DNA of 64,000 nucleotides, taken from the NCBI GenBank assembly GCA_937952235.1, contig CALFZM010000282.1:18017-82016 (forward strand), given 5' to 3'. The DNA is from an uncultured Opitutia bacterium (GTDB taxonomy: Bacteria; Verrucomicrobiota; Verrucomicrobiia; Opitutales; Opitutaceae). The notes below the pieces were generated by a model. It did no database searches. It saw nothing but the letters and a program-made list of their open reading frames with translations, and was not told where the DNA came from. A program made the translations under genes and the position numbers. Below are positions 28,071-37,234 of this stretch, one piece after another (position 1 is the first letter of the stretch; each line of letters starts with the position of its first letter).

Positions 28071-28961
28071 TCAGCGGGACGGCGGGACAGCCTTGGCGGC
28101 AGCAAAGCCGTAGCGTTCGCGCAGGAAGACGAGCAGCACTTCCGCGGCCGCGGCCGCGTAGCGGGTGCGGTGTGCGGCCGTGTCGCGAATGCCGTCGCGC
28201 GGGTGCTCGAACTGGACGCCGTCGACCTTGGGCGTGTCGGCGGCGCGGGTGTGGACCTGCACGATGTAGCCACCGGCGAAATACGGGTGGTTCTCCGGTC
28301 GCGGTTCCGCCCGGCTGGGCACCGCGCGGTATCCCCGTTCGGCGAGCAGGGTGCCGAGGCTGCGCGGACCGCGGATCAGGTCGGCGGCGCTGCCGCCGAC
28401 GCGGGCGTGCAGGTCGCGCAGCGAGCTCACAGCGATCAGATTGCCGGCGTCGAACGCGCGGTCGTCACGGTTGAGCTGGGCGGAGTTGAGCGTGTATCCG
28501 ACCTCGATGCGGGCGATCGGATGCGCGTGGCCGTGCATGTCGACGAGGAATGCGAAGCCGTGCCGGCTGACGGCCGCGGTGTTGGCGGTGCGGATGAAGT
28601 CATGGAACTCCCGCCAGGCGCGCTCGGCGGCGGGCTGGCCGGCGGCGGCCTCCTTGATCTCGCGGTTCGGGTCGAGCTTGCGCCGATGCAGGTGGCTCAT
28701 GATGACGTGCGGTCGCTGGCCGGTCGCGGCGAAGAGCGCATCGGAGAGCGCGATCGTCAGCTCCTGCGTGAACATGTCCTTCGACGTCACGCCCTCCTTG
28801 CGATCCGGGATCGAATCGGGCGTGAGGCTTCCGCCGTGCGGGGACGTGAGCACGAGCGGCAGGTCGCCCGGTCGGTACTCGAGGTAACGATCGGTGCCGA
28901 AGTGCGCAGCGCGCACCGCGGAGACCAGCGACAGGAGGAGGAGGAGGAGGAGGAGGCGCAT
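28071..28961 (-). CDS. N-formylglutamate amidohydrolase-like protein, exported
   Basis: The protein has 296 residues from the ATG at 28961. The signal peptide core is eight consecutive Leu encoded by a GAG/CTC trinucleotide tract. The domain shows LPLVLTSPHGGSLTPDSIPD, DMHGHAHP and NREIKEAAAG, in line with the N-formylglutamate amidohydrolase superfamily of zinc-dependent amidases. With a signal peptide it is unlikely to act in histidine catabolism; a peptide or amide substrate outside the cytoplasm is more likely. Confidence 0.78.
   Translation of the reverse strand: MRLLLLLLLLSLVSAVRAAHFGTDRYLEYRPGDLPLVLTSPHGGSLTPDSIPDRKEGVTSKDMFTQELTIALSDALFAATGQRPHVIMSHLHRRKLDPNREIKEAAAGQPAAERAWREFHDFIRTANTAAVSRHGFAFLVDMHGHAHPIARIEVGYTLNSAQLNRDDRAFDAGNLIAVSSLRDLHARVGGSAADLIRGPRSLGTLLAERGYRAVPSRAEPRPENHPYFAGGYIVQVHTRAADTPKVDGVQFEHPRDGIRDTAAHRTRYAAAAAEVLLVFLRERYGFAAAKAVPPSR
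28933..28956. repeat. Trinucleotide (AGG)n tract inside a signal peptide
   Basis: About eight tandem AGG units encode the poly-Leu core of the signal peptide on the minus strand. Length change in steps of three would keep the frame and alter only the hydrophobic core. Confidence 0.7.
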
Positions 28962-29058
28962 GGAGAAGCGAAAGGCGATGGCCGGGAGGAGCGAACAACG
29001 GAGCGGCGGGGCCCGCAATCCCCGGGTCGAGGCGTCGCGCCGGACGGCGGGCCCGGGT

Positions 29059-29964
29059 TCAGGACGCCCGGGCGAGCAGGCGGCGGACGCCGTCGATCGG
29101 CGTGCCGGCGACCGGGATGAGCTGCAGCGGTCCCGTCGCGGCGAGGTGCGCAACCACCCACGGGTGGGTGAGGATCGGTCCGCTCAGCCCCGCCGGCAGG
29201 GTGTCGAAGGACATGCCAGGAAACAGCCGCTGGGCAACCTGCAGGGCGAGGGCGAGGAGTTCGCCGACGGAGGCTTGGGCGATGTCACGAGCCGGAGCGA
29301 CGCCTTCCTCCGCCAGGCGCAGCACGGCGGGGGCGAGGCCGGCGATCTGGCGGTTGGGGTCGGCATGCTGATAAAAGAAGCGCGTGACGGCGGCGGCATC
29401 GGGCGAACCCTCCACCCCGGTGCAGGCGCGCACGGCGGCACTGAGGGGCGTCGCGGGGACCCAGCCCTGGAGCTCGAGCAACGCCCGACCGATCGCGCGC
29501 CGGCCGAGGTCGTACCCGGCGCCCGCGTCGCCGAACCGCCAGCCGAGGCCGCCCGCATAGTGAACGATGCCGTCGGGACCGCGCGCGGCGACGAAGGAGC
29601 CGGTGCCGCCGTGCAGGACGAGCCCGGGCCGGCCGCGCGTGGCCAGCTCGAGCACGGGGTGGGAGTCGTCGGCGGTGAAAACCGTGCCGAAACCGGCGAA
29701 CGTCGCGGCCGTGTCGCGCCACCACGCGCGGTTGCCGGCGGCATAGAGGTGCGTGTGCGTGATGATCGCGCCGGCGTGCCGGCCCTCCGCGTGCCGCCGC
29801 AGCGCGGTGAGCAGGTCGAGCACGGTGCGACGCGCGGTCTCGGGGCCGGCGACGTTGGGATTGCAGCCGCCGACGATTTCCCGCGCGACGACCTCGCCGG
29901 CGGCATCGAGCAGGATGCCCTCGGTCTTGGTGCCACCGCCATCGATGCCGATCCGGAAGGTCAT
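29059..29964 (-). CDS. BadF/BadG-type ATPase, probable N-acetylglucosamine kinase
   Basis: The protein has 301 residues. The actin-like ATPase motifs are clear: IGIDGGGTKTEGILLD (phosphate 1), LHGGTGSFV (phosphate 2) and GLGWRFGDAGAGYDLGRRAI (adenosine region). This subfamily contains eukaryotic-type GlcNAc kinase and bacterial amino-sugar kinases. A SIS-domain protein lies upstream on the same strand, which supports amino-sugar or muropeptide recycling. The two are separated by 201 bp that contain repeat copy 5. Confidence 0.82.
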   Translation of the reverse strand: MTFRIGIDGGGTKTEGILLDAAGEVVAREIVGGCNPNVAGPETARRTVLDLLTALRRHAEGRHAGAIITHTHLYAAGNRAWWRDTAATFAGFGTVFTADDSHPVLELATRGRPGLVLHGGTGSFVAARGPDGIVHYAGGLGWRFGDAGAGYDLGRRAIGRALLELQGWVPATPLSAAVRACTGVEGSPDAAAVTRFFYQHADPNRQIAGLAPAVLRLAEEGVAPARDIAQASVGELLALALQVAQRLFPGMSFDTLPAGLSGPILTHPWVVAHLAATGPLQLIPVAGTPIDGVRRLLARAS

Positions 29965-30045
29965 GGGTGGGGAAAGACCTCGAATCACACGGGATTCACG
30001 CAAGGTCCGGCCATGGTCGCAGGAATGCCAGAACGTTTCAGAAAG

Positions 30046-30121
30046 GGTGGAGCCGCCTGTCGCCAGGCGGCTGACGTGCGATGAACCGGTCTGCAGCAGC
30101 CTGAGGACAAGCTGCTCCACC
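30046..30121 (+). repeat. Dispersed double-hairpin palindromic repeat, copy 5
   Basis: This 76-bp copy has a first hairpin AGCCGCCTG against CAGGCGGCT and a second AGCAGCCTG against CAAGCTGCT with one mismatch. It is the only copy in a co-directional gap, between the SIS-domain gene and the sugar-kinase gene. Confidence 0.85.
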
Positions 30122-30165
30122 TTTCAGCGCGGTTGCTTTCATCGGGGGTCATCCGGTCCTGTCGC

Positions 30166-30894
30166 TCAGGCGAGCTGCTTGCTCAGGCGGTGCCGGTACT
30201 TCGCGCCCACGGCGCGATTGTGTTCGATCGCTCCGGGCAGGTTCTGGCTGCGCAGGACCGGCAGGTCGTGCCCCCGGTCGCGGAGCCACTCCATGGTTGA
30301 AAGCATGAGCCAGTTGAGCAGCGAGGCGCCGATGAAAGTGCTGGTGGGGCCGGTCATGATCGCATCGGTGACCGGGAGGATCGTGTCGCCGGGCACGCCG
30401 CCATTGTCGAGGACGTGGTCGGCGATCTCGTGCAGCCTGCGGCCGTCGGGATGGACGGTTTTCGCGGTGGCGGACATGGCCACCGAACAGAGCCCGACGA
30501 CGACGCACCCTTTTTTCTTCGCGTGGAGGGCGACCTCGATGGGGGAGGCGTTCTTGCCGGAATTGGAAATCACGATCACGACCTCGCCGGGCCGCAGCTC
30601 GTACTGGCGGTCATACCGTTCGACCAGCCGCGTGCCGTATCCGACGAGGTTTTCGATGAAGCCGGCGGTGGGATCGTTGATGCTGGTGATGCAGACGAGC
30701 CCGCCGGCGCGGCCGACGATCTCGCGCGCGATGATCTCGCTGTGGCCGGAGCCGAAGGTGTGGATGACATCGCCGCGGGCCACCCCCTCGCCGAGGAGGG
30801 GCGTGAGGCGCGCGATCGTAGCGGCGTTGGCCGACCAGGCGCGGGCGAGCATTTCGTTGGCGCGGGTATAGTAGGCGGAGGCGAGGGCGGACAT
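30166..30894 (-). CDS. SIS-domain protein, UPF0309 family
   Basis: The protein has 242 residues. It matches the UPF0309 sugar-isomerase-like family: VIHTFGSGHSEIIAREIVGR, GGLVCITSINDP, VVIVISNSGKNASPIEVALH, HPDGRRLHEIADHVLDNGG and PVTDAIMTGPTSTFIGA. Family members bind phosphosugars and are thought to be isomerases or sugar-phosphate sensors. The downstream BadF-type kinase fits an amino-sugar phosphate substrate. Confidence 0.88.
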   Translation of the reverse strand: MSALASAYYTRANEMLARAWSANAATIARLTPLLGEGVARGDVIHTFGSGHSEIIAREIVGRAGGLVCITSINDPTAGFIENLVGYGTRLVERYDRQYELRPGEVVIVISNSGKNASPIEVALHAKKKGCVVVGLCSVAMSATAKTVHPDGRRLHEIADHVLDNGGVPGDTILPVTDAIMTGPTSTFIGASLLNWLMLSTMEWLRDRGHDLPVLRSQNLPGAIEHNRAVGAKYRHRLSKQLA

Positions 30895-31011
30895 GGGCGA
30901 AGGGTGTTCCGGGCTTCACGGAATGAAGCAGCGGCGACGGAAGGGAAGCGGGAAACGGCTTCCGCGTCACCGTGCCCTTGCCGGGCGGATGGCGGCGCCT
31001 AGGGTGGACCG

Positions 31012-31470
31012 ATGATTCGCGGCATCGACCACCTGAACATCGTCGTTTCGGACCTCGATCGCTCGGTGCGATTCTACACCGAAACGCTTGGCTTCCGGCA
31101 AACGGCCGAGGTCGAACTCGAGGGCGAGTGGATCGGTCGGATCGTCGGGCTGGCGGGGGTGAGGGCCCGGGCGGTCTTCATCGAGGCGCCGGGCGGCGGC
31201 CCGCGGATCGAGCTGCTGCAGTATTTTGTGCCGGTCGGACAGGCGTTGCCGGCAGCTTCGCAGGCCAACACCGCGGGACTGCGGCATCTCGCGTTCCGCG
31301 TGGACGACATCGCGGCGATGGCCGCGCGGCTGCGGGCCGCGGGAGTGACCCTCTTCAGCGACCCGGTGCGCGTGCCGTCCGGGGTGGTGAAGTTTGCCGC
31401 GGGCGAAAAGACCCTCGTCTACTTCCTCGATCCCGACGGCGTGATCCTGGAACTCGCAGAGTATCGGTGA
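31012..31470 (+). CDS. VOC/glyoxalase-family protein
   Basis: The protein has 152 residues with two beta-alpha-beta-beta-beta modules. The first reads [24 protein letters not shown] and the second [22 protein letters not shown]. Metal ligand candidates are His6, Glu66 (IELLQY), His in LRHLAF and Glu in VILELAEY. Family members include glyoxalase I, methylmalonyl-CoA epimerase and dioxygenases. Neighbours do not identify the substrate. It is divergent from the SIS gene with a 117-bp gap. Confidence 0.87.
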   Translation: MIRGIDHLNIVVSDLDRSVRFYTETLGFRQTAEVELEGEWIGRIVGLAGVRARAVFIEAPGGGPRIELLQYFVPVGQALPAASQANTAGLRHLAFRVDDIAAMAARLRAAGVTLFSDPVRVPSGVVKFAAGEKTLVYFLDPDGVILELAEYR

Positions 31471-31582
31471 CGGCACGCCAGCGTGCGGGGCGACCGGAGA
31501 CGACCCGGGGCGCGAAAGAGCCCGGGCGGACGCGCGTGAAAGGCTTGAAAGCGCCGGGGGAATTGGCGCTTGCTCGGCGCCC

Positions 31583-32305
31583 ATGAAAATCACGGTGGTG
31601 CTGGCGGGGTTGGCCCTGGGTTGGGCGTTGGTCGCGGGCGGGCGGGCCGAGGTCCCGCAATTCAAGGATCTGTTCAACGGCCGCGATCTCACGGGCTGGG
31701 TCGACGTCAACACCAGCCCCGGCACCTGGTCGGTGCGCGATGGCATCCTCGTCTGCACCGGGAAGCCGATCGGCGTCATGCGCACGGAGAAGCAGTACGA
31801 GAATTTCATCCTGCACGTGGAATGGAAGCATCTCGAAGCGGGGGGAAATTCGGGCGTGTTCGTATGGAGCGATCCCGTTCCCGCGCCGGGCAAGAGCCTG
31901 CCCAAGGGAATGGAGGTGCAGATGCTCGAACTCGAGTGGCCCCAGTTGAACCGGGAGAAGGACGGGCGTCCCCGGCACCAGGGTTATGTGTCCGGCGAGC
32001 TGTTCGGCGCCAACGGGCTGACCGCCACTCCCGACAACCCGCGCGGCACGCGCAGCATGTCGTTCGAGATGCGCTGCAAGGGCAAGGGCGAGTGGAACAC
32101 CTACGTCGTCGTCTGCATCGACGGCGTCATCAAACTTTCGATCAACGGCAAGTTCGTGAACGGCATGATGAACGCCTCGCAGCGGAAGGGTTACATCTGC
32201 CTGGAGTCCGAGGGGGCTCCGATCCACTTCCGCAACGTGAAGATCATGGAACTGCCGGGCGGCCGCGCCACGCCGGAGCAGACGGCGCCGCTGGCAGCGA
32301 AGTGA
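31583..32305 (+). CDS. DUF1080 (3-keto-disaccharide hydrolase-like) exported protein, second copy
   Basis: The protein has 240 residues with a signal peptide to about GRAEV. The family motifs are [55 protein letters not shown] and [21 protein letters not shown]. It is only distantly similar to the other DUF1080 protein in this window. Proteins of this type are abundant in Verrucomicrobiota and Planctomycetota and act on disaccharides or bind glycans. Confidence 0.88.
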   Translation: MKITVVLAGLALGWALVAGGRAEVPQFKDLFNGRDLTGWVDVNTSPGTWSVRDGILVCTGKPIGVMRTEKQYENFILHVEWKHLEAGGNSGVFVWSDPVPAPGKSLPKGMEVQMLELEWPQLNREKDGRPRHQGYVSGELFGANGLTATPDNPRGTRSMSFEMRCKGKGEWNTYVVVCIDGVIKLSINGKFVNGMMNASQRKGYICLESEGAPIHFRNVKIMELPGGRATPEQTAPLAAK

Positions 32306-32342
32306 GCCGGGACGCCGACGGTCGCGAAGCGGCCGGGTTCGC

Positions 32343-33314
32343 TCAGTCCCGTTCCCACCGCCCGTAGATGCCGCAGGGGAGCACCTTGCCGTCGGCCTGG
32401 ATCGGAAGGCCGACTTCGCCCGCGGTGATCGCGCCGCCGCGGCCGTCCATCAATTCGGCGAGCAGGTTGGCCACGACCGTCGGGGAAAGGCGGGCGGTGT
32501 AGGCATTGATGAGGAAAAAGAGCGGTTCGGGGCTCAGCAGCGCGCGACACTCGGTCAGGAGTTCCCAGAGGTGGTCCTCGAGCCGCCACATCTCCCCGGT
32601 GCTGCCCCGCCCGTAGGTCGGCGGGTCCATGATGATCGCGTCGTACGTGCGCCCGCGCTTCAGCTCCCGGCGGGCAAACTTCAGGCAGTCATCCACGATG
32701 TAGCGAATCGGCGCCTCGGCGAGGCCGCTCAGGGCGGAATTCTCGCGGCACCACTTGACCATTCCTTCCGCCGCATCGACGTGGCATACGCTGGCGCCCG
32801 CCTTGGCGGCGGCGACGGTGGCGGCGCCGGTGTAGCCGAAGAGGTTGAGCACGCTGACCTGCCGTCCAGCCCGGCGCGCGGCCGCGATCCGCTCGGTAAA
32901 CCACTCCCAGTTGACCGCCTGCTCGGGAAAGAGGCCGGTGTGCTTGAAGGAAGTCGGATGAATGCGAAACGTCAGCTCCAGCGGCTGATAGGCGATGCGC
33001 CAGTGATCCGGCAAGGTGCGCCTATACTCCCATTTTCCCCCTCCCTGCTCGCTGCGATGGTACAGGCCGTCCCAACCGTCCCAGCCCGCCCGACCGCCGC
33101 CGAGCCCGGCGGGCACGGAGCCCGAACTCTTATTGCCGGAGGGAGTTGCGATGTGCCGGGGCCAGATGATCTGCGGGTCCGGCCGCACCAGCGTGTAGTC
33201 CCCCCAGCGCTCCTTTTTCATGCCGTCGCCGCAATCCAGGAGCTGGTAGTCGCGCCAGCGGTCGGCGACGAGGAGGGCGGGACGCTGGACGGGAACGGCA
33301 CACATGGCGGGCAC
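32343..33314 (-). CDS. Class I SAM-dependent methyltransferase, RlmI-like
   Basis: The protein has 323 residues. The SAM-binding core reads VLNLFGYTGAATVAAAKAGA and CHVDAAEGMVKWCREN. The catalytic-side motif is YDAIIMDPPTYGRG, like the DPP motif of 23S rRNA m5C methyltransferases of the RlmI/YccW group. The N-terminal PUA domain typical of RlmI is not evident, so the RNA target is uncertain. The start may be at 33314 or at the Met codon at 33305. It converges on the DUF1080 gene with 37 bp between stops. Confidence 0.85.
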   Translation of the reverse strand: MPAMCAVPVQRPALLVADRWRDYQLLDCGDGMKKERWGDYTLVRPDPQIIWPRHIATPSGNKSSGSVPAGLGGGRAGWDGWDGLYHRSEQGGGKWEYRRTLPDHWRIAYQPLELTFRIHPTSFKHTGLFPEQAVNWEWFTERIAAARRAGRQVSVLNLFGYTGAATVAAAKAGASVCHVDAAEGMVKWCRENSALSGLAEAPIRYIVDDCLKFARRELKRGRTYDAIIMDPPTYGRGSTGEMWRLEDHLWELLTECRALLSPEPLFFLINAYTARLSPTVVANLLAELMDGRGGAITAGEVGLPIQADGKVLPCGIYGRWERD

Positions 33315-33460
33315 GAGCAGGGAGGGAAGGCGGCGCTGCCAGGCCTGTCCAGTCGTGTTTGGGCTGCGCGTATTTTGGCCGCGTCAAGTTTCGTATCCAT
33401 TAATCGAGAAACTTTTGCGGTTGATCCGGGTCGGGGAGGCGACGGAACTGATATCCTCTC

Positions 33461-34504
33461 ATGCCCATGCACACAACCCTCGTATCACGTACGCTTACGG
33501 TAGCGTTTGCCCTCCTGGCCTCCCAGCTGATGGCCGACACCGTGGAAGTCAAAGGCGGCGCCCGCATCGTCGGCAAGGTCACCAAGATCGACGGCGGCGC
33601 CGTCGTGGTGGATACCGGCTACGCCGGCACCATCACGATCAAGCAGTCGGAAGTCACCTCGATCTCTACCGACGCACCGGTGGCGGTGCGGCTGGCGAGT
33701 GGGACGCGGATCGATGGCAAGCTGACGGGCTCGGGCAACGGAGCGATTCAGGTCGCGGGCTCCGACGGCGCGATCACGACGAGCGTCGACAAGCTGGCGG
33801 CAAGCTGGGCGGCGGGTGGCAAGGATCCCGCGGTCGCGGCGCTCGAGCGGAGCTGGGCGTACGAAGCGGCGGTCGATGTCGCCGGCAAGACGGGCAACAA
33901 GGAGCAGCTCGGTACCGCGGCCTCGCTGCGCGCGACCCTGAAGACCGCCCAGGACACGCTGCAGTTCTACACCGCGTACGACCGTCAGATCACGGACGGC
34001 ACCAAGTCCGCCGACCAGTTCAAGGCGGGGGTCGATTATCAGAACAACTTCAAGGGCCGCTCCTCCTGGTATGTGCGCGACGAGGGTGGCTTCGACCGTG
34101 TGAAGGACATCGAACTCTACAACATCGCGGCGGCGGGTCTCGGCTATGACGCCATCAAGGAGTCCAAGCAGACGCTCACCCTTCGCGGCGGTCTCTCTTA
34201 CCGCTATGAAGGCTACAAGAACCCGCTCACGACGGATGTGAAGAGCGCCGGTCTCGACTTCGGCCTGGCGCACATGCTCGAGCTGCAGAACGCGCGCCTC
34301 GTGAATCGCGTCTCGTACGTTCCGGCGTTCGATGATTTCGGCAACTATCGCCTCACCCATGAGTCGTTCTTCGAAGTGCCGCTGGCCGCTCCGAGCTGGA
34401 AGCTGCGCATGGGCGTGAACAACGACTACAACAGCCAGCCCGGCCGCGGCGTGGACAAGCTCGATACGGGCTACTTCACGCGCTTCGTGCTGAACTGGAA
34501 GTAA
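33461..34504 (+). CDS. DUF481-family exported or outer-membrane protein
   Basis: The protein has 347 residues with a signal peptide to about QLMADT. The first part repeats a beta pattern (VEVKGGARIVGKVTKIDGGAVVVDT, TSISTDAPVAVRLASGTRIDGKL). The C-terminal half is a DUF481/YdiY-like barrel (KGRSSWYVRDEGGFDRVKDIELYN, SYRYEGYKNP, YFTRFVLNWK) ending in an aromatic-rich strand. The ATG at 33467 is an equally good start. Two strong terminators follow. Confidence 0.87.
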   Translation: MPMHTTLVSRTLTVAFALLASQLMADTVEVKGGARIVGKVTKIDGGAVVVDTGYAGTITIKQSEVTSISTDAPVAVRLASGTRIDGKLTGSGNGAIQVAGSDGAITTSVDKLAASWAAGGKDPAVAALERSWAYEAAVDVAGKTGNKEQLGTAASLRATLKTAQDTLQFYTAYDRQITDGTKSADQFKAGVDYQNNFKGRSSWYVRDEGGFDRVKDIELYNIAAAGLGYDAIKESKQTLTLRGGLSYRYEGYKNPLTTDVKSAGLDFGLAHMLELQNARLVNRVSYVPAFDDFGNYRLTHESFFEVPLAAPSWKLRMGVNNDYNSQPGRGVDKLDTGYFTRFVLNWK

Positions 34505-34526
34505 GGGCGGGTCCCCCGCCTGCCGC

Positions 34527-34550
34527 GCGGAGGCGTGACGCCTCCGCCTT
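34527..34550 (+). terminator. Hairpin terminator 1 after the DUF481 gene
   Basis: A perfect 9-bp stem GCGGAGGCG/CGCCTCCGC with loop TGA is followed by CTTTC. The T-run is short, so it may be helped by the second hairpin just downstream. Confidence 0.6.
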
Positions 34551-34559
34551 TCACCTCTG

Positions 34560-34592
34560 ACGCCCGTCCGGGATTTCCCGGGCGGGCGTTTT
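34560..34592 (+). terminator. Rho-independent terminator 2 after the DUF481 gene
   Basis: A 13-bp stem (34560-34572 against 34577-34589) with one T-G wobble and loop ATTT is followed by TTTT. It isolates the DUF481 gene from the PmoA-family gene. Confidence 0.8.
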
Positions 34593-34634
34593 GCTGTTGC
34601 TCCCTTTTCGCGGATGGTTCGTCTCTGCTGTCCT

Positions 34635-35621
34635 ATGAAGACACGTGTCCTGCCCCTTCTCGTGTTCGCTGGCTGGTTGGCGCCGGTCGCCGCGCTTCAC
34701 GCCGCCGCGACGGACGTCAAGCTGAGCCGCGCCGAAGACCGGATCCGGGTCGAGGTGGGCGGCAAGCTCTTCACCGAGTACCTGTTCAAGGGGCAGCCGC
34801 GGCCGATCCTGTATCCGGTGCTCGCGGCTGACGGCACGGAGATGACCCGCAACTTCCCGATGAAGAAGGGCGTGGCTGGGGAGGTGGAGGATCACCCCCA
34901 TCACCGGGCGCTCTGGTTCACGCACGGCGCGGTCAATGGCGTCGATTTCTGGGCGGAGAACGGGAACGACAAGGGGAAGATTCTCAACGAGGCGGTGGAA
35001 TCGTCCGTCGCCGGTGGCGTGGGCACCATCAAGTCGCGCAACAAATGGGTCGGTGCCGACGGCGTCGTGCACATGCACGACGAAACCACCATCCGTTTTC
35101 ACGGTTCGGGCGATGCCCGGTTCATCGATTACGAGGTCACGCTGAAGGCGCCGGCCGACAAGCCCGTGGTGCTCGGCGACACCAAGGAGGGATCGATGGC
35201 GATCCGGCTGCCGCTGTGGATGACGCCGTCGCATCGCTCGGGGAAGAAGATGCACGAGGGGAAGGGCACGATCATCAACGATTCCGGCCAGAAGAACGAC
35301 GCCACCTGGGGCAAGAAGTCGACCTGGGTCGACTACCACGCTCCGAAGGAGGGCAAGGTGTACGGCGTGGCGATGTTCGATCATCCGAAGAATCCCCGGC
35401 ACCCGACCTGGTGGCACGTGCGCAGCTATGCGCTGTTCGCCGCGAATCCGTTCGGCAAGCACGACTTCGAGCCGGAGCACAAGGCCAACAAGCAGGCCGG
35501 CGATCTCAAGATTCCCGCTGGAGGCAGCACGACGTTCCGCTGGCGCTTCTACTTCCACATGGGAGATGAGAATGCCGCCAAGGTCGCCGAGCGGTACAAG
35601 GACTACGCCGCCGGCAAGTAG
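34635..35621 (+). CDS. PmoA-family protein (DUF6807-like), exported
   Basis: The protein has 328 residues with a signal peptide ending around ALHAAA. Characteristic blocks include LFTEYLFKGQPRPILYPVLA, DHPHHRALWFTHGAVNGVDFW and FDHPKNPRHPTWWHVRSYALFAANPFG. The family carries the PmoA name from a weak link to methane monooxygenase subunit A, but it is a jelly-roll protein found in carbohydrate loci. The next gene, a Gfo/Idh/MocA oxidoreductase 97 bp downstream, is a common neighbour. The role is probably in sugar catabolism. Confidence 0.85.
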   Translation: MKTRVLPLLVFAGWLAPVAALHAAATDVKLSRAEDRIRVEVGGKLFTEYLFKGQPRPILYPVLAADGTEMTRNFPMKKGVAGEVEDHPHHRALWFTHGAVNGVDFWAENGNDKGKILNEAVESSVAGGVGTIKSRNKWVGADGVVHMHDETTIRFHGSGDARFIDYEVTLKAPADKPVVLGDTKEGSMAIRLPLWMTPSHRSGKKMHEGKGTIINDSGQKNDATWGKKSTWVDYHAPKEGKVYGVAMFDHPKNPRHPTWWHVRSYALFAANPFGKHDFEPEHKANKQAGDLKIPAGGSTTFRWRFYFHMGDENAAKVAERYKDYAAGK

Positions 35622-35718
35622 TTGCTCCTCTCACGGGGAGCGCGGCCGTCCCCGGCCGCAGGAATCGAGAGCCGGTGTGCGGTCGGGGACGCCCGCGCCC
35701 CCTGAGCCCCGACTCCGC

Positions 35719-37176
35719 ATGCACCCCGTTACCCGCCGTTCCTTCGTCAAGTCCTCCGCGGCCGCCTTCGCCGCCGCGTTCACCGCCCGTTCCTGGGCGC
35801 AGGTAGCCGGCGCCAACGGCGACGTCCGGGTCGCCGTCGTCGGCCTCAACGGCCGCGGCCGCGCCCACCTCGGCAGCCTCAGCCGCATCAGCGGAGTGCG
35901 CGTGGTGGCGTTGTGCGACGCCGACAGCGCCGTGCTCGCCGGCGCGAAGGCGAATTTCGCCCGCAACGGCGGCAGCGTGAAGACGTATGTCGACCTGCGC
36001 GAGCTGCTCGCCTCGTCGGAGATCGATGCCGTCTCCATCGCGACGCCCAACCACTGGCATGCCTTGCAGGGCATCTGGGCCTGCGAGGCGGGCAAGGATG
36101 TGTACATCGAGAAGCCGGTCTCGCACAACATCTGGGAAGGGCGCCAGCTCGTGAACGCCGCCGCGAAGCACCGGCGCGTCGTCCAGTGCGGCACCCAGAT
36201 CCGCTCCGGCGAGGGCCTGCAGGAGGCGGTGGCGTGGGTGAAGGCCGGAAACCTCGGCCGGATCACGGCCGCGCGCGGATTCTGTTACAAGCGGCGCGAC
36301 AGCATCGGCACGGTCGACGGCCCCCAGCCGATCCCGGCCTCGGTGAACTATGACCTCTGGTGCGGGCCCGCCCCCAAGGCGGAGCTGCGCCGCAAGCGGC
36401 TGCACTACGACTGGCACTGGGTGCACGTCACGGGCAACGGCGACGTCGGGAACCAGGGCATCCACCAGATGGACGTCGCCCGCTGGTTCCTCGGCGAGGC
36501 GGGCCTCCCGCGCCGCACGCTCAGCGTCGGCGGCCGGCTCGGTTACGTCGATGACGGCGACACGCCGAACACCCAGGTCGTGATCCACGATTACGCCTCG
36601 GCGCCGCTCATCTTCGAGGTGCGCGGACTGCCGGCGAAGCCCGGCGCGACGGGGCCCGACGCGATGGACAGGTACCGCGGCGTCGGCGTGGGCAACGTGA
36701 TCGACTGCGAAGGCGGCAGCATCGTCTCGACGAACTATTTCACCGCCACCGCCCTCGACCGGGCCGGCAAGGTCGTGAAGGAGTTCAAGGGCGCGGACCG
36801 GCACATGCAGAACTTCATCGACGTCGTGCGCAGCCGGAAGACCGCGCAGCTCTACGGCCCGATCCTCGAAGGGCACGTCTCGAGCGCCCTCTGCCACCTG
36901 GGCAACATCTCCCACGTCCTGGGCCGGGCGCTGCCGCCACCCGTGCTGCTGGAGAAGGTGAAGGGCAACGCGCCGCTCGCGGAGGCCCACGGCCGGATGG
37001 TCGAGCACCTGGCGAGGAACCAGGTCGACCTCGCCCGCACCCCGCTCACGTACGGCGTCCCGCTCACGCTCGCCGCCGGGCGCGAGGCGTTCGCCGGTGA
37101 GTTCGCGCGCGAGGCCACGCCGCTCCTGACGCGGCCGTACCGGGAGCCGTACGTGGTCAAGGCGATCGCGACCTGA
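35719..37176 (+). CDS. Gfo/Idh/MocA-family oxidoreductase, Tat-exported
   Basis: The protein has 485 residues. RRSFVKSSAAAFAAAFTARSWA is a twin-arginine signal. The Rossmann domain (VRVAVVGLNGRGRAHLGSL, VALCDAD, AVSIATPNHWHALQG) contains the catalytic-type motif EKPVSHN. The C-terminal domain has GNQGIHQMDVARWFLG with the conserved His. Family members interconvert sugars, polyols or keto-sugars with tightly held NAD(P). It probably works with the PmoA-family protein on an exported sugar pathway. Confidence 0.9.
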   Translation: MHPVTRRSFVKSSAAAFAAAFTARSWAQVAGANGDVRVAVVGLNGRGRAHLGSLSRISGVRVVALCDADSAVLAGAKANFARNGGSVKTYVDLRELLASSEIDAVSIATPNHWHALQGIWACEAGKDVYIEKPVSHNIWEGRQLVNAAAKHRRVVQCGTQIRSGEGLQEAVAWVKAGNLGRITAARGFCYKRRDSIGTVDGPQPIPASVNYDLWCGPAPKAELRRKRLHYDWHWVHVTGNGDVGNQGIHQMDVARWFLGEAGLPRRTLSVGGRLGYVDDGDTPNTQVVIHDYASAPLIFEVRGLPAKPGATGPDAMDRYRGVGVGNVIDCEGGSIVSTNYFTATALDRAGKVVKEFKGADRHMQNFIDVVRSRKTAQLYGPILEGHVSSALCHLGNISHVLGRALPPPVLLEKVKGNAPLAEAHGRMVEHLARNQVDLARTPLTYGVPLTLAAGREAFAGEFAREATPLLTRPYREPYVVKAIAT

Positions 37177-37234
37177 GCCGTGCGGCCGGCGCGACCCGTC
37201 GCGGGGCCGCCGGATGCCAGCGACCGTCCTTGTC

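Noticed and set aside
30046..30121. Peptides of the MEPPVPRRL type encoded by the palindromic repeats
   Set aside because: The same short peptides appear at each repeat copy only because the DNA repeats; they are not genes.
27133..30894. The minus-strand block from the SIS gene to the unknown gene at 27133 as one catabolic operon
   Set aside because: Gaps of 97 and 201 bp and a repeat copy interrupt it, and the products do not form one obvious pathway.
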